Below, one piece after another: positions 1 through 10,880 of a stretch of 64,000 nucleotides of DNA. The number at the start of each line of letters is the position of its first letter. Within the stretch, counting starts at the first letter, position 1. The notes below the pieces were generated by a model that saw nothing but the letters and a program-made list of their open reading frames with translations, was not told the DNA's origin and did not search any database. The position numbers were made by a program, and so were the translations under genes. This DNA comes from Symbiodinium natans (taxonomy: Eukaryota > Sar > Dinophyceae > Suessiales > Symbiodiniaceae). The stretch is taken from assembly GCA_905221605.1 (NCBI GenBank), contig CAJNDS010001746.1:124001-188000 (forward strand), written 5' to 3'.

Positions 1-1782
1 CTCGGACGAATAATGACTTCAGACTCGTCTCACTAAAGCAGGAAAATTAGAGCCCCACGCCCCACGCGCCTGGCAATTGCAGTTCAGTCCGTCGATCTTC
101 AGCATCAGACTCTCGAGGGGAACCGATGCTGAAAGGACCGACAAGGGCCTGAACCAAAAGGACCTGGCAAGTGGCAAAGTTTGACTTCGACATCTGCTAG
201 GCCAGGACGGGCGGCGGAGGGGTGGCTGAGTGGTACACCGACTCCGGCTGCATGAAATCGCACGAAGCATGCCGGGGTCACGCGCTGCCCTCCTCCACCG
301 CCAGGTCCTCTTGGACATCCTGTGTAAGGAGCAGAACCACACAACACACCCCGACAAGCCTGAAACCTGACATGAGTTTGCCCTGAATCCAACCTGACGC
401 CGAACCTATTCCTGGCCAGTCAATTCGGCTGCTGATGATCTGAAAGTAGCAACCTATAGCATGCTATGTAATCCTGAAGCGGCGTCATGCTAAGATCATA
501 CACACGTACTCCGGCCCATATTAGGCAAGAGACCGAACATGAGTGGCAAAGAGCACGCTCGTACAGATGCCGTCTTGTAAGGGCCCAACACGTCCCGGGC
601 AAACTTCCTGGCAAATCCGCCCGGCCTGGCGCAAGGAGGCGCTGGATCCTGCCTCAAACTGGAGGTTTGCCGAACTGCGGGCCCCCTTGCTGTTTGTAGA
701 CTGATTTCAAAAAAATAGTCAACTTGGTCTTTGTGGCAACAGCTGTGACTGGGTTCTGCCCGTGCCTCTGGCCCAGGCGTGCACTCCGTGCACCAGGGGT
801 CCTGTGCGCCGAAGGTCCAATACTCTGCCCAACGACATGACATCACCATGACAGCTGCCAGGCACCTGTTCCACCGGAAGTGCGGACAACGAATGCATTA
901 TGCCAAACAAATACCGCTATACATCTTCCAAGCAAGCTGGAGTTCGACGTAAACGCATCACACACACACACACACACATACACGCTGCCCAATTTCAACA
1001 GCGAATTGCAAAACAGTCCTGGAAGCTGTCTCTGGATGCGTCCGGAGCAATAACCTGGTCGCGGGTCGAGCAGGGACAGCGTCGGCGCATGTCTGTGGCT
1101 GAGTTGGCCACTACCTCCAGCTCATCCAAACAACCTGGGACAGGCGATTCGCATCTTCTCTATGTCAAGCGATCTAGGGATCCAGGTCATGTCGCCTTCT
1201 GGTTGCGGCTGATGGCACAGCCCTCAGCGCAAGGAAGTCAGGACGGCAGCGCGACAGCTGCGAGACCCAGGTATATCCAGGTGACACTCTACACGATGCA
1301 AAGGTAAGCACGCTGAGAGCGAGTCAGCTGAAGCCGCCGCTCCACCACATGACGGCTCGAAGATGCTAGCTTTACTAGCTCGTGTGTATCTCTGCGTGCC
1401 GTATGTGAACCAGAAACCTGACAAGAAAAACTGTGCGTGCGCAAGACTCGGCTACCGTTGCTGCTCCAACTTGGAGATGCCTCCTTGCAGAAAGAACTGC
1501 CGGGATTTTGCTCCGCGGTGAAACCCGTAATGTTGCAATGAAGGGCATGGTTCAGACCGATTCAACCCCATTGGGTTTAACCGTTTAACCTTCAAACCGA
1601 ATGACGGAGTCTTGGCTTAGCTTCACCGCTTCCAGGCCATTTGGGCCGAGATGCTTGAGCCATTTCCAAGCACATCCCACGTGCAAACGGACAGCAAGTG
1701 ATGGGTTTGGGAGAATCTCTCGCAGATCCAGGACCATCATCCAGGCAGCCCAAAAAAACACCATTCATTCATGAATTCATGG
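1..1782. other. no supported gene
   Basis: I see no exon here that I can defend. Open frames on both strands are short, overlap each other and show no domain, signal peptide or splice-bounded block. The stretch holds a short CA microsatellite near 959-980. It could be intron or the intergenic region downstream of gene B. Confidence 0.5.
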
Positions 1783-1843
1783 CATAGGGTTTAGGGTTTA
1801 GGGTTTAGGGTTTAGGGTTTAGGGTTTAGGGTTTAGGGTTTAG
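1783..1843 (+). repeat. interstitial telomere repeat (TTTAGGG)n
   Basis: About eight perfect TTTAGGG copies run head to tail and decay at the right edge into TTTAGAGTTTGGG. TTTAGGG is the telomere unit of plants, dinoflagellates and some other alveolates. Ordinary sequence lies on both sides, so this is an internal tract and not a chromosome end. Confidence 0.95.
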
Positions 1844-2890
1844 AGTTTGGGTGGGCAGGTTCTGGACAGGAGAAAGGGGGGAGCGGCAGGGACAGTTGAC
1901 TCTAGCGCCACGAAAAGCTAGCAAGCAACATCAAGAACCGCCAGCGATGGAACGAACACGGCGCAAGTGCTCAACAAGAATGGGGCGCGAGGGACAAAAA
2001 CAAGTAGCGCATGAACACTCATCAATCCGAGGGTCCTCTCAGGGCGGGGGCAGACCGGGCAAAGACATCAGGCTGAGCGGAAGGGCGGTTAAAGTTGGGG
2101 AGCACGGAGCCCAAGCCCCTCAGGGAAGAACATCAGAGGCTTTTCGGGGAACTGGCCGAGACTTGTTAACTGTCGCACATATATGAAGCAACCACCCATA
2201 CGAGTAGGTACGGGCCTCTTAGCCGTCAGAGTACACCAGTCTTGGCAGCTCAAAGCAATCTATAGACCGGCAGCGCCCACTACGTCATTAAGTCAAATCC
2301 TTGTTGTAGGTATCTGTGACAGTGTAACCCGATCATTCTGGTTGAGCCCTCCGTCATAAGCAACAAGCTCCCGGCTCTCGAATTTTGAGGCAGCATGCAT
2401 CAATAATCAATTCATGTGGCGAAGCTTCTTTGAGCTTGCGCGCGGCGGCTTTGCACCGATCCTTCACTTGCAGCTGAATTCAGAATGATTCTGTGCCCTG
2501 CCCGTCGGAATGTGTCGGGCACGCAAGAGGCTGCCGAACTCTCCTTGCGCTGAGATCTCTGGGCCCAGGGGGCCCCTTGGGCTCATGAACCATGTCCCAG
2601 AGAAACAAAAAGCTGGGCGTGTGGTCCGTGATTTTGGGCAGGTTGGCTACGACGTGGGTTGTGGGGAAATCACGCCATTCTGCACAACAATCTCGCTGAG
2701 CAGCTGGAGCAGCTACGTGCAGAACTGGCGTCGAAGGCGATCGGCCAAGATGGGTCGCATCGCCTTGCCGCTGCCGTTGCTAAGGATCCACAAAGCTACA
2801 GCGCACCAACAGCCGTACAACCGTATAACGCCGAAAACGGAACTCAAAACCCAATACAAGCCTCAAATTATTCAAATGTCCATGATCCCA
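1844..2890. other. no supported gene; likely 3' part of gene B
   Basis: The last exon seen for gene B ends at a GTAAGC donor near 2905, so at least one more exon should lie here, but none could be identified on the minus strand. On the plus strand 2691-2830 reads as an amphipathic, Glu/Leu/Ala-rich segment (LAEQLEQLRAELASKAIGQ). It has no start or partner exon that I can support. Confidence 0.4.
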
Positions 2891-2904
2891 GGTGCCAGGC
2901 TTAC

Positions 2905-3099
2905 CTCCAGCGCACTCTGTGCACGTCGCATAGTCTGCTCCACCATGGCGATATTGTCGGGGACCATGGCGTGAGTTTGGAAGGCCTGCTGAGTATGAGC
3001 AAAGTCCCTGTATACATTCTTCAGCCCCAGATTTAAGTACGCAAAGAAAATGCGCAAAACGTCTCTAGTGGAACCTTTCATCGTCGCAACTTCCCGCAA
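2905..3099 (-). CDS. gene B last visible exon
   Basis: The frame reads STRDVLRIFFAYLNLGLKN, then HTQQAFQTHAMVPDNIAMVE and QTMRRAQSALE, and stops at a strong donor (GGAG|GTAAGC, intron from 2904). The helical character matches the two blocks upstream. The stop codon that follows shortly in the open frame lies beyond the donor and is probably intronic. Confidence 0.4.
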
Positions 3100-6000
3100 C
3101 CGTCTTCAACTTCAGGGCTCCAACACAAAAGCAACTGTGCCTGCTGCAACATGCGCAACTCCTTGAAAAGAACGAGCATCTGCTGCATCGTTTGCCCGGA
3201 AAGTCCCTCATCCAAACTACGGTTCACTGCCGTGCCCACGTCGATGCAAAATTCTGCATGCAGTGCCTGACGAGCTTGTTATGCTTGTGTGTGAGATCCA
3301 CGAGACAGCATACGAATTTATCGCAAAGCGTGCTGAATTTCGAGCGAAAGGCAGCCCGGGCATCTTCATTGCTCAGCTTGATCATGGCATCGCTGTCTAA
3401 GATCTTCGAGACCAAGAGGCCGGCCAAAGGCACCATAGTAGACCAAGCTTCCTGCAAGTGGCACACTCTCGATTTTCATCCTACAAGTCTTTTTTGAAGT
3501 GAGCCCCTATTTGCAATCGATGAGAAGGTGACCGCCAACCACTAGTGCACTACTTCTGAGGGAATCGGTCGTCTTCCAATCTGAATGCTGAGAGCCAAGA
3601 TTCCAACAAAGCCTCTTGATGCTGGGTATCCGCAGCTTGAAATTGAGCGTAACCTTCATGAACATCCAGGAACTGCAGCGAACAGGACATATAGCTCTGG
3701 AGAAGCCTCACGGCATCAGAGTAAACAGTGGCATACTTCTTCGCCTCCGTCAAGTACTTGTCGAAAGTGGCCCGAAGCTTCCACCAGGTTGTGTCGAGTT
3801 CCACGAGGAGCCAAGCCTTGCTGTCAAGTTGCACCTCCTTCGCCTCTTGCACCTCCTGCCTTACACATGAGGCACCCAAAGAATGAGATGAAGGAGTTCT
3901 CAGCACTGTTCGTTTCTATTTGAACACCCGTTTCATCAGTGCAACAAACACTCTGCGGAAACATGAAGACAAGGCACAATGCTTGTTGCAAAGCATCCTT
4001 CCGTTGCCGAGTCTGCGCCTCTGCCGTGCTGAACAGCTTTTTCCTTGGTTGTTGAGTGTTCAAACAAGTAGCTTTCCTCCCACAGCTGCTGCGGACGGCT
4101 ACGACTAGCGAAAAGCAGCCAGCTGCTTAAGGGAACCGGGGCTTCCAGGGCAAAGCGTCTGGCGCTGCTTCCACTCTTCCGACCGTTGATGGTACACGCC
4201 CAGAAGGTTATTTCTGGAGCGGCCGACTCTTTCCATGACCTTGGCTTTGCTCACGACCGCAGCGATGTCCATGCTGCATCAGTCTTCTATGCCAAGTTCT
4301 GCCTGCACGCCATCAGCTAGGAGAACTTCTTCCTAGCTCCTGAAATCAGTCCAAGAGACCTTGGCAGCCGCGGTGATCTGTGCTGCCACGCCACGGCTTG
4401 ATTGCAAGCCTTGAGACAGACAGTTGGAGGGCTACCTCTTGCTAAGATCTGCTAGGTATGGCTTTAAGGGATATAATTCTTGTCTCATAAATGGATGTGG
4501 GGCAACTCCCCCGGCCTTGCTCCGTTGATGAGGCTAGGGCGGCCAGCAATGTCTCGGCCCTTCCAACGAGGTGTGCTGTAGAATTGCCTGAGGGGCGGCC
4601 GCTTTGATCCCCAATCGATTGGGGCCCTGTGGACATTTGTGGGCTATCGTGAAGCAAGTCTTTTGATGTCATTCAACTGTCAAGATTGGGATGTCCGAGA
4701 GGTATTGATGTCTCAGGCAAGATGCCGCCCTCAGCAAATGTTCTTATTGTTCGGAAAACAACTAAGAGCTCATTCGTGCTTCGGATCAAAAGGACGCTTA
4801 CGCGAAGCAAATACTTTGCGAATGCCGTTTTGAGCTCGGTGATCACCATGCTTGTGAGGTCTTACTGCGTGGGAACTCCAAAAAATGAAATGATTGCCAT
4901 GGCTATGTCATCGGACTTCGGGCACCTCTGCGACCTCAAACAAAATTCGGCCGTCTTACTTGGCTACCAAGAGAAAAGGAGCCTCAGAAGTCCAGGAGCT
5001 GGACGATCTTAAGCTTGCGAAGGCTTTGCGGCGGTTGAGGGGGCTGTTGGCAAGGCACCAAGTCGCATGACCCTGTAAGATTTAAGAGCATCTCGCGTTA
5101 AGTCTTATACCGCTTCGTTGCCACGTTCGACTTCAGCCGACACTGACATATGGCTGTCGGATGTAGATCTAACTGGGCTTGCCTCCAGGAGCCTGCCACT
5201 GTAGATCCGCAATGAAGCCTTGAAGCGCCCGGGATGACGCCTCTCGTCCAATGCCTCGGTTGCCACGTTCCCCCGAAAGAGAAGGGAGATCCGCGCAGGT
5301 CCTACTGAGGGACGAATCACCTTCATCAAAAACAGGGGGCACGGGATTCACAGCTTCAGGAAGTGCAGCAAGGCAACCATCCTTCTGCACATGTGACTAT
5401 CTCATTACATTGATTCATTTGATGCTCTGACTCTGACGCAAGGACACCATTGAATATGATTCGCAGGTGAAAATGAACTGTGTTAGAAGAGGCACGGGGG
5501 GTTGCATATTCAGGGGGGCCCCATTTCATCGCAAACAGTGTTTCTGAAAAGCCTCCTCGTGTTTAACGTTTCGGGCTTTCATGCATTTGCTTCGAGGCCG
5601 AGCCTGAGCAGATCAGAAATCAATCAGCATGCTTATTCACTGGGAGCTTGAAAACCCGGGTGCTGTTGAGCTGGCCCACAGAGAGAAGCTTGCGAACTGA
5701 TGCCAGTCGCGAGTTCAGCACTCTTTGGATGCCCCGGACATCCTGCAAAGGCTTGCTCGCACGCCCGACGATTTTTGGAATGGATCACATGCTTGTGTCA
5801 TACAGTTCGGCAGTACAGCTGACAAGCACTCTGACGTCAGTAGTAACCGAATCCCAGCTTGGCCACAAGATCCACACAAGGCTGGTCCTGGCCATTCTGC
5901 TCATTGTTGGTCTCCTTGATCTGGTCTGCTAAGGCCTCGATTTTTCCAGAGACCAGCGTCGCATAGTACTCCGAGAGGGCATCGAAATTCGTGTTCAGAA

Positions 6001-9000
6001 CATCCACCGCATCTTCCAAAGACTTGAGAATTGCTTGGTCCCCGCTTTGTACCGCATCTTTCACACAGTGCAAGTCGCACCTTGGAAGGGCTCTGACTCA
6101 ACCGCACATATTACACAAGAACCAGAACCTGTCCAGGGAACGTCGTGCCCCTGCCTTGTTTAAAATTCCCATGGATTCCATGCATTCTACGCCCAAGTCC
6201 CACTGATTCCCCTGAAGAGAATTACAATTCTTACCGGGCATCCAGAACAGCACCGACCCCAACCTGAGAAACAATCACGCCGTGTCGCCATACCCGGGCG
6301 AAGCCTGCAGCTGCACCGATGCAGTCGTCCTGCGCCTCGTCTGCGCGCTCCCATATTTTCCTCTCGGTGTGCAAGTCAATATTTCTGAGCCTCCCTATTT
6401 GAGGCTTCTCGAGCCAACATCTCTTTGCACTTGTTTTTTTTGGGAGGACTGGGAGTTGATGGGCCCCTGGGCGATCTGTCCCTCCAAAGGTGTGAAACTT
6501 GTGTCAGCTATCGGACAAGCATCATCTCGCGCTAAGTCCACATGTGATACACACGTGATACGCGCAAGTCAAGTTCTCACGCTTGCATGGTAAATGAAAC
6601 GCATGAAACGCAGCACCATGAAGCACCGTCAAGCAAAATTGTCAAGCGCTATATGGCACTTGGCTATAAGCTTTCGGTCCTCGCCGCATCGACTTCGACC
6701 CCTCCGACCTGCCCCCAAGGCATTCATCAAATTGTCTTCCATTCTTAGCACATCGGTGTGACTGCTCTTCTTTGAGTAGGGACCTTGGGTTAAGGCTTCC
6801 CTTGTCAATCTTTATTCAGGTTCACAAAGGCTCTCTGCGCCACATGTTGATTCAACAAGGAGGTTCCCAACTTGGCTTTACAAACTTTCAAGTGTTCGGC
6901 TTCATTGATGTGTGTGTGTGTGTGTATGCCACACACACTTGCCGAAGATCGGGTAGTCGTGGAATTGCTTACCGAAAGAGTTGCAAAGTGTTTGTGGATG
7001 CCTTCAACATTCTGGGTTTGTCATCGGGCGGGACGGGCAGGCTAGCGGGGCTGCTGCAGAAAAATGCCTTTAGAGTACTTATTAAGGGGAAGGCCCTCAA
7101 AAATGAGTCACGAAAGGGGTCAAACGCGACCACCAGCTCGTGACCGCACCAGGTCGCAGCGCCGCATCTTGAAACGCGCCCGACAACCCACACGCCCCGA
7201 GCCTCCCCAAGAGTCCCTTCGTGTTAGTGCAAAGGCAGTACGAAAAGGACTCGAAGGCCGTTGTTGTTAGTACAAATGGCGGAGGTCCGGAGCATGAGGG
7301 CCTGAAGACTCGCCAACCCAGCCTTTCTGAAGTAGATCGAATCACAATAAGAAAGCGACACAATAAGTTTCAGCAGAGTTACAGCTATAAGCAAAACAAA
7401 GTTACAACCCAACTTGCCTTGCTCTCTAGAATGGTGTCGAGGGCCAGCTCGCATGCGTCATCGAAGTCAAGCTTTGTTCCGAGGCCAAAGGGTGCCGTGA
7501 TGGCTCCTGGCTTTTCAGCATCTTGCCGAAAGAAATTGAAAGAAATGCTAAGACTCTTGCGCCAAAGCCTTGCTCCCTCTTCCATCACTGAGAAAGGATT
7601 TCCGAGCACAGTGTGTTACCAATGCAAGCCAGACGGGTCCTGGCACGAACGCGCATGGAAATTTGAGCCCGGCAAAGGCCACGTTGATGTCCTTGGCGCT
7701 CTTTGCCGCATCAAGCTCATCTTGCAAGTCCTGGCGCAGCCTGTAATCCTCTCTGCCAAAGCAGTCCAGGACCTGCTGGTAGTCGAAGCCTGCATCGCCC
7801 ACGCCGTTCTGCGTGTCCCAGTAGCTAGCATAGCCCTCACCGGATCGCCACTTCTTCGGTGCCTTGCCGGTCACGTAGTGGCACGGGTTGGTGCTGGGCA
7901 GTTTCTTGCCAACATTCTTCCACTTTGTCACCAGCTGCTTGCACTCCTGGACCGAGGATGGTTATGAGGGTGAGTGTGGAAACTATTACGAGAAACGCAA
8001 ACTTTGTCTGGGCAGTGACTTAGAAGGTTCATGGTGCATATGTGGAGTTGTTTAGAGTGGCTCCGTGTGGCTCCTCGGCCGTCTCGGGCTGCACCGCAGC
8101 CAGCTTCCTTAAAGACGGCTTTGGGATGGGCGCCTTGGGTAGCTTCTCGGTTTCCGGTTCTGAGATCGGGTAGGTGCTGTCAAAGTCCAACACCGCCGTG
8201 GTGGCCCACTTTGAGTTCTGCAGGTTGCCATCTGATAAAGGGTCTGCTACGGTGCTGTCTGTGCAGCTCTCCTGTTGCTTTCCCGTGATATCCTGCCATG
8301 TCAGGCACCATTGGCCAGTCCGCCAATTGAACTGCAAGCGACCATTAGGGAACAACTTGTAGGAGAAGCTCTTTCTCTGCTCATACTGCAAGCGGCCGGT
8401 CTGGTCGCGCTGCGTCGGGCAGTAAACCCCTTCCCACGTTTGGTAGTACAAGACCCAGTGCTTCCTCACCAGGCCCATGGCCAAGCGGCCAGTGTAGCAG
8501 CAGAGCAGCCGAAAGGAAGTCGTCGACGTCGACTCTTCGACCTAAGTGTAAGGGACGGGACGAAAGCGCTCTTGGGCGGCTTAGCCGAACCTCTTTCTTT
8601 CTCCGCCCTCTCGAAATCTCTCCGCTCTCCAGCCTGCAACTGCTGGAGGCCGGTGTTCGCGGGACAGTCGAGCTGCGCATTGAGCAAGGCCGCGTCGCTG
8701 TGGTCGTAGGGCGGAGTCAAGTACGGGAAACCTCAAGTGTACACTTCTTTCCCCAATCTTCAAATCTAAGACTCCATCTAGAGGACCACGGGTGCAACAT
8801 GGTGCAAGCCCAGTCGTGTTGTTCGGGGCTTGCTTGCGATGATTTCATGTGAGAAGTCTGTCTGAATCGGCTGAGGATCAGGAGCCGATCGAGACCATGC
8901 GGTTGCAGCGGTAGCTGATGCCGACGCTGTTCCTCTCCTGTCCAAGCTCAGGAAGTCGGGACTTTGAGGCTCTGCCGCGTTGCATCCACCTCTTTGGTGG

Positions 9001-9560
9001 AGTGTTCGCGCAAGAACGACTTTTAGGAACCAGGCACCGAAGAGTCCAGAAGGCACAGTACTTCTTACTGCCAGATTCTCAACTTCTGCACAAAGTCAAC
9101 CCCACAGCCCGTTTTCCCAACCCGACTTGAAAAACACCGGGCCCTTTCTGAACGAGGGCAGGCCCAGTCAAACCCCAAGCCGGGTCAGGATTTCCCCAAA
9201 CGCCACAAGAGGGAGCGGGGGAGTCCTTTTTGATGTAGCTCACCAAGGATCCCTCTGGGCAGTTCACTGAACTCACAACATCCACTGCCAGCAGCTGCTG
9301 TGTCGGTTCCTCAGTAAGGATCAAGGTCGACCAGGTTGAAACCTTGAAACGTGCTTCGCTGAGGCATTTCAAGTACTTGAGAGGAAAGCTAGACGACCTG
9401 TTAGCACGCCAAATCTTCCAGGGGGGGGGGGGGGGGGGGGGGGGGGGAGGAGGTTTTGCGTGAGCGGAGGTGACTCTGCATTGGGGTCGCGGGGGCACCC
9501 CGCCTCGCGGGAAGTGTAAACGACAACTGCCGCAAGCATAAGAACCCAAAGAGCTTTCAT
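2905..9560 (-). CDS. gene B: secreted multi-exon protein, Cys/Trp-rich N-half, helical C-half (partial)
   Basis: This is a chain of minus-strand exons read by eye: signal-peptide exon 9506-9560; ~8640-8720; ~8030-8500; 7620-~7931; ~7435-7510; ~5900-6073; ~3555-3860; ~3225-3470; 2905-~3099. The start is ATG at 9560, followed by a clear hydrophobic leader (MKALWVLMLAAVVVYTS). The middle exons are rich in Cys, Trp and Tyr. The 3' exons are long amphipathic helices with few Cys. No family is recognised. The order, shared strand and absence of another leader suggest one gene, but exons could belong to two. The gaps 3.9-5.9 kb and 6.1-7.4 kb are probably introns, with nothing else visible in them. 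The 3' end is open because the last exon ends at a donor. Confidence 0.5.
3225..3860 (-). CDS. gene B exons: helical region
   Basis: Two adjacent blocks are seen. At ~3555-3860 the frame contains SKAWLLVELDTTWWKLRATF and SYMSCSLQFLDVHEGYAQFQ. At ~3225-3470 it contains STMVPLAGLLVSKILDSDA and FRSKFSTLCDKFVCCLVDL. Both are predicted helical from their hydrophobic spacing. They are in different frames, so an intron of about 80 bases must separate them. Function is unknown. Confidence 0.4.
5900..6073 (-). CDS. gene B exon: amphipathic helix
   Basis: The frame reads DAVQSGDQAILKSLEDAVDV and continues through NTNFDALSEYYATLVSGKIE and ALADQIKETN. Hydrophobic residues are spaced as in a long amphipathic helix, with no Cys after the first residues. 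Similar helical segments follow at 3.2-3.9 kb. No family is recognised. Confidence 0.4.
7435..7931 (-). CDS. gene B exons: mid region with a small GT-AG intron
   Basis: The upstream block reads KWRSGEGYASYWDTQNGVGD and then a charged helix, and ends at a GT donor (TTG|GTAACA, intron starting at 7619). The next block (PGAITAPFGLGTKLDFDDA) can be joined in frame with an acceptor at 7511, giving a ~109-nt intron. An AG at 7522 has a better pyrimidine tract but breaks the frame. No known domain is recognised. Confidence 0.4.
8030..8720 (-). CDS. gene B exons: Cys/Trp/Tyr-rich region
   Basis: Two coding blocks are seen. At ~8640-8720 the frame reads DHSDAALLNAQLDCPANTG. At ~8030-8500 it reads a Trp/Tyr-rich segment including RKHWVLYYQTWEGVYCP and LQFNWRTGQWCLTWQ, followed by a Pro/Lys/Glu-rich linker near 8060-8150. 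The aromatic, cysteine-containing beta-like character suits an extracellular domain, but I do not recognise a named family. Confidence 0.45.
9421..9447 (+). repeat. 27-base G homopolymer
   Basis: An uninterrupted run of 27 G is followed by AGGAGG. It lies in what I read as the first intron of gene B. Long G or C runs recur throughout the window (15.99-16.02, 45.98, 58.99 and 61.36 kb and the palindrome array). Confidence 0.95.
9506..9560 (-). CDS. gene B exon 1: signal peptide
   Basis: ATG at 9560 begins MKALWVLMLAAVVVYTSRE, a textbook secretion leader: Lys at position 2, then an uninterrupted hydrophobic core. The likely exon end is CGCGAG|GCGGGG, a GC donor. The sequence beyond it soon enters a 27-base homopolymer (C on this strand, 9421-9447), which would otherwise encode a poly-proline run. 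This leader separates gene B from gene A, whose last coding block ends at 9894. Confidence 0.55.
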
Positions 9561-9893
9561 GACTTGCGACTTTAGTTCCCGGTCACCAAGCCAAGGCTCT
9601 AGATCCTTGCACCGGACTGCGAGGGTCTCCAGAGTTTCTTCGGACCTTGTGGACCTTGCGATCCGCCGCCCAAGCCATGAGTAGGCCCACAAAGCGGCTG
9701 GAGTAGACTGCAAACACCAATCGCCGCGTCCATCCATCAGCGTGCTGCGCTCCGACCACACCGTCTGTGGTTGGTTCGAGCAAAGGTCCAGGACTCCGCC
9801 TGAATACTACTAGCAGTGCTGCATAAACTGCGCAATGCTCGTGAGGACCCGGGGGCACGTAACTCGGGTGAAGCTAAGATCGTTGTACTATAA

Positions 9894-10880
9894 CTATCCT
9901 ACAGGTACTGAAGGAGCAATCTCGAGGTTTGGGGGGATGCCTGCGGAAGACACTGTCAAGCAAAGGTCCGGGTGCGCCACGAGTGTCAGCTGGGAGCCAT
10001 TCCAGAAGTATTCACCGTAACCACCGTATTCACCCTCGCCACCTTCGCCGCCCTCACGGCATGCACCCCACCTCACCTCTTCGCCAGGCTCTGGTTGAAT
10101 GGGAGGGCTCAGGCAGAGCCCTGTGCGTGGATGCATGAACCGAACAGTCGGCACCAAATTCGACACCCGCGTTTGGCTCAGCATCTCAGCTGCCGATGCC
10201 AGGCCGCAGCCCGCAAACTCATGGCTCTTCCCGCTTAAGGAGAGATTCGACAAAGCAAAGTTCTTGCAGTCCCGGGTGAAGCTCACATCCCGAAAGCTTT
10301 TAGAAACGCTCTGGCCAGGCTGCCACGGGGGCATGTACCTGCTGACCAGTGCCCGATCCATTGATGCAAAGATCGAGGGCTGGTTATACTGCTCTTCTGC
10401 CACATAGGTTTCGCTGCAAATCGGCGTCTTGAACCCTGTCTTCGTGCTCCGCAGGCACAGAATAGTTAGAGGGGATGTGTCCTTCAGGCGAAAGCTCTTG
10501 TCACTGAGCTTGTCGAAGTGCACGGTGAGCAACAGACTGTCCTTCGCACTCTTCGCATTCTTCGGACTCTTCCCGCGTGCCTGTTGAACGGCCATCTGCA
10601 GTAGCGACTCCTCCTCCGGGTTGATCTGTAAAGGCTCCGAATCCTCCGATTTCACCAGCAGGTTATCGGAAGACTTAAAGGAAGCCTCCTCCAAGCCAGA
10701 CGCGCCCACGGCCAAAGGCTGCAGCAAGTCCACCGCAACAATGAAGTTAATGTTCTTGAGAAAGTACAGCTCCTGCCGACCCTGCTCCTGGTACATGACG
10801 AAGTCAGGCCACGTCACCTCAGAAAGGTCCGCAACCCTGAACTTCCCATCTTCGGCTCCAAACCTTACATGATTACATGA
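9894..10880 (-). CDS. gene A C-terminal block: acidic linker and lectin-like repeat
   Basis: This long frame contains FGAEDGKFRVADLSEVTWPD, an acidic linker (SEDSEPLQINPEEESLLQMA) and two short units with ricin-B style spacing: FMHPRTGLCLSPP...VRWGAC and FWNGSQLTLVAHPDLCLTV. The G-L-C-L / L-C-L pattern with W-x-C is typical of beta-trefoil carbohydrate-binding repeats, but only about two of the three lobes can be seen and the QxW signature is imperfect. A GC donor (TCCGCAG|GCATCC) after LCLTVSSA may end the exon before the stop codon at 9894. Confidence 0.4.
   Translation of the reverse strand, partial: SCNHVRFGAEDGKFRVADLSEVTWPDFVMYQEQGRQELYFLKNINFIVAVDLLQPLAVGASGLEEASFKSSDNLLVKSEDSEPLQINPEEESLLQMAVQQARGKSPKNAKSAKDSLLLTVHFDKLSDKSFRLKDTSPLTILCLRSTKTGFKTPICSETYVAEEQYNQPSIFASMDRALVSRYMPPWQPGQSVSKSFRDVSFTRDCKNFALSNLSLSGKSHEFAGCGLASAAEMLSQTRVSNLVPTVRFMHPRTGLCLSPPIQPEPGEEVRWGACREGGEGGEGEYGGYGEYFWNGSQLTLVAHPDLCLTVSSAGIPPNLEIAPSVPVG

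Noticed and set aside
1651..1668. Second possible spliced-leader relict (AAATGGCTCAAG on the minus strand)
   Set aside because: Only the last nine bases match the leader, and no gene start lies downstream on that strand.
9369..9761. Poly-proline protein on the minus strand
   Set aside because: The proline run is the 27-base homopolymer. Only the leader from ATG 9560 is kept, with an intron starting before the run.
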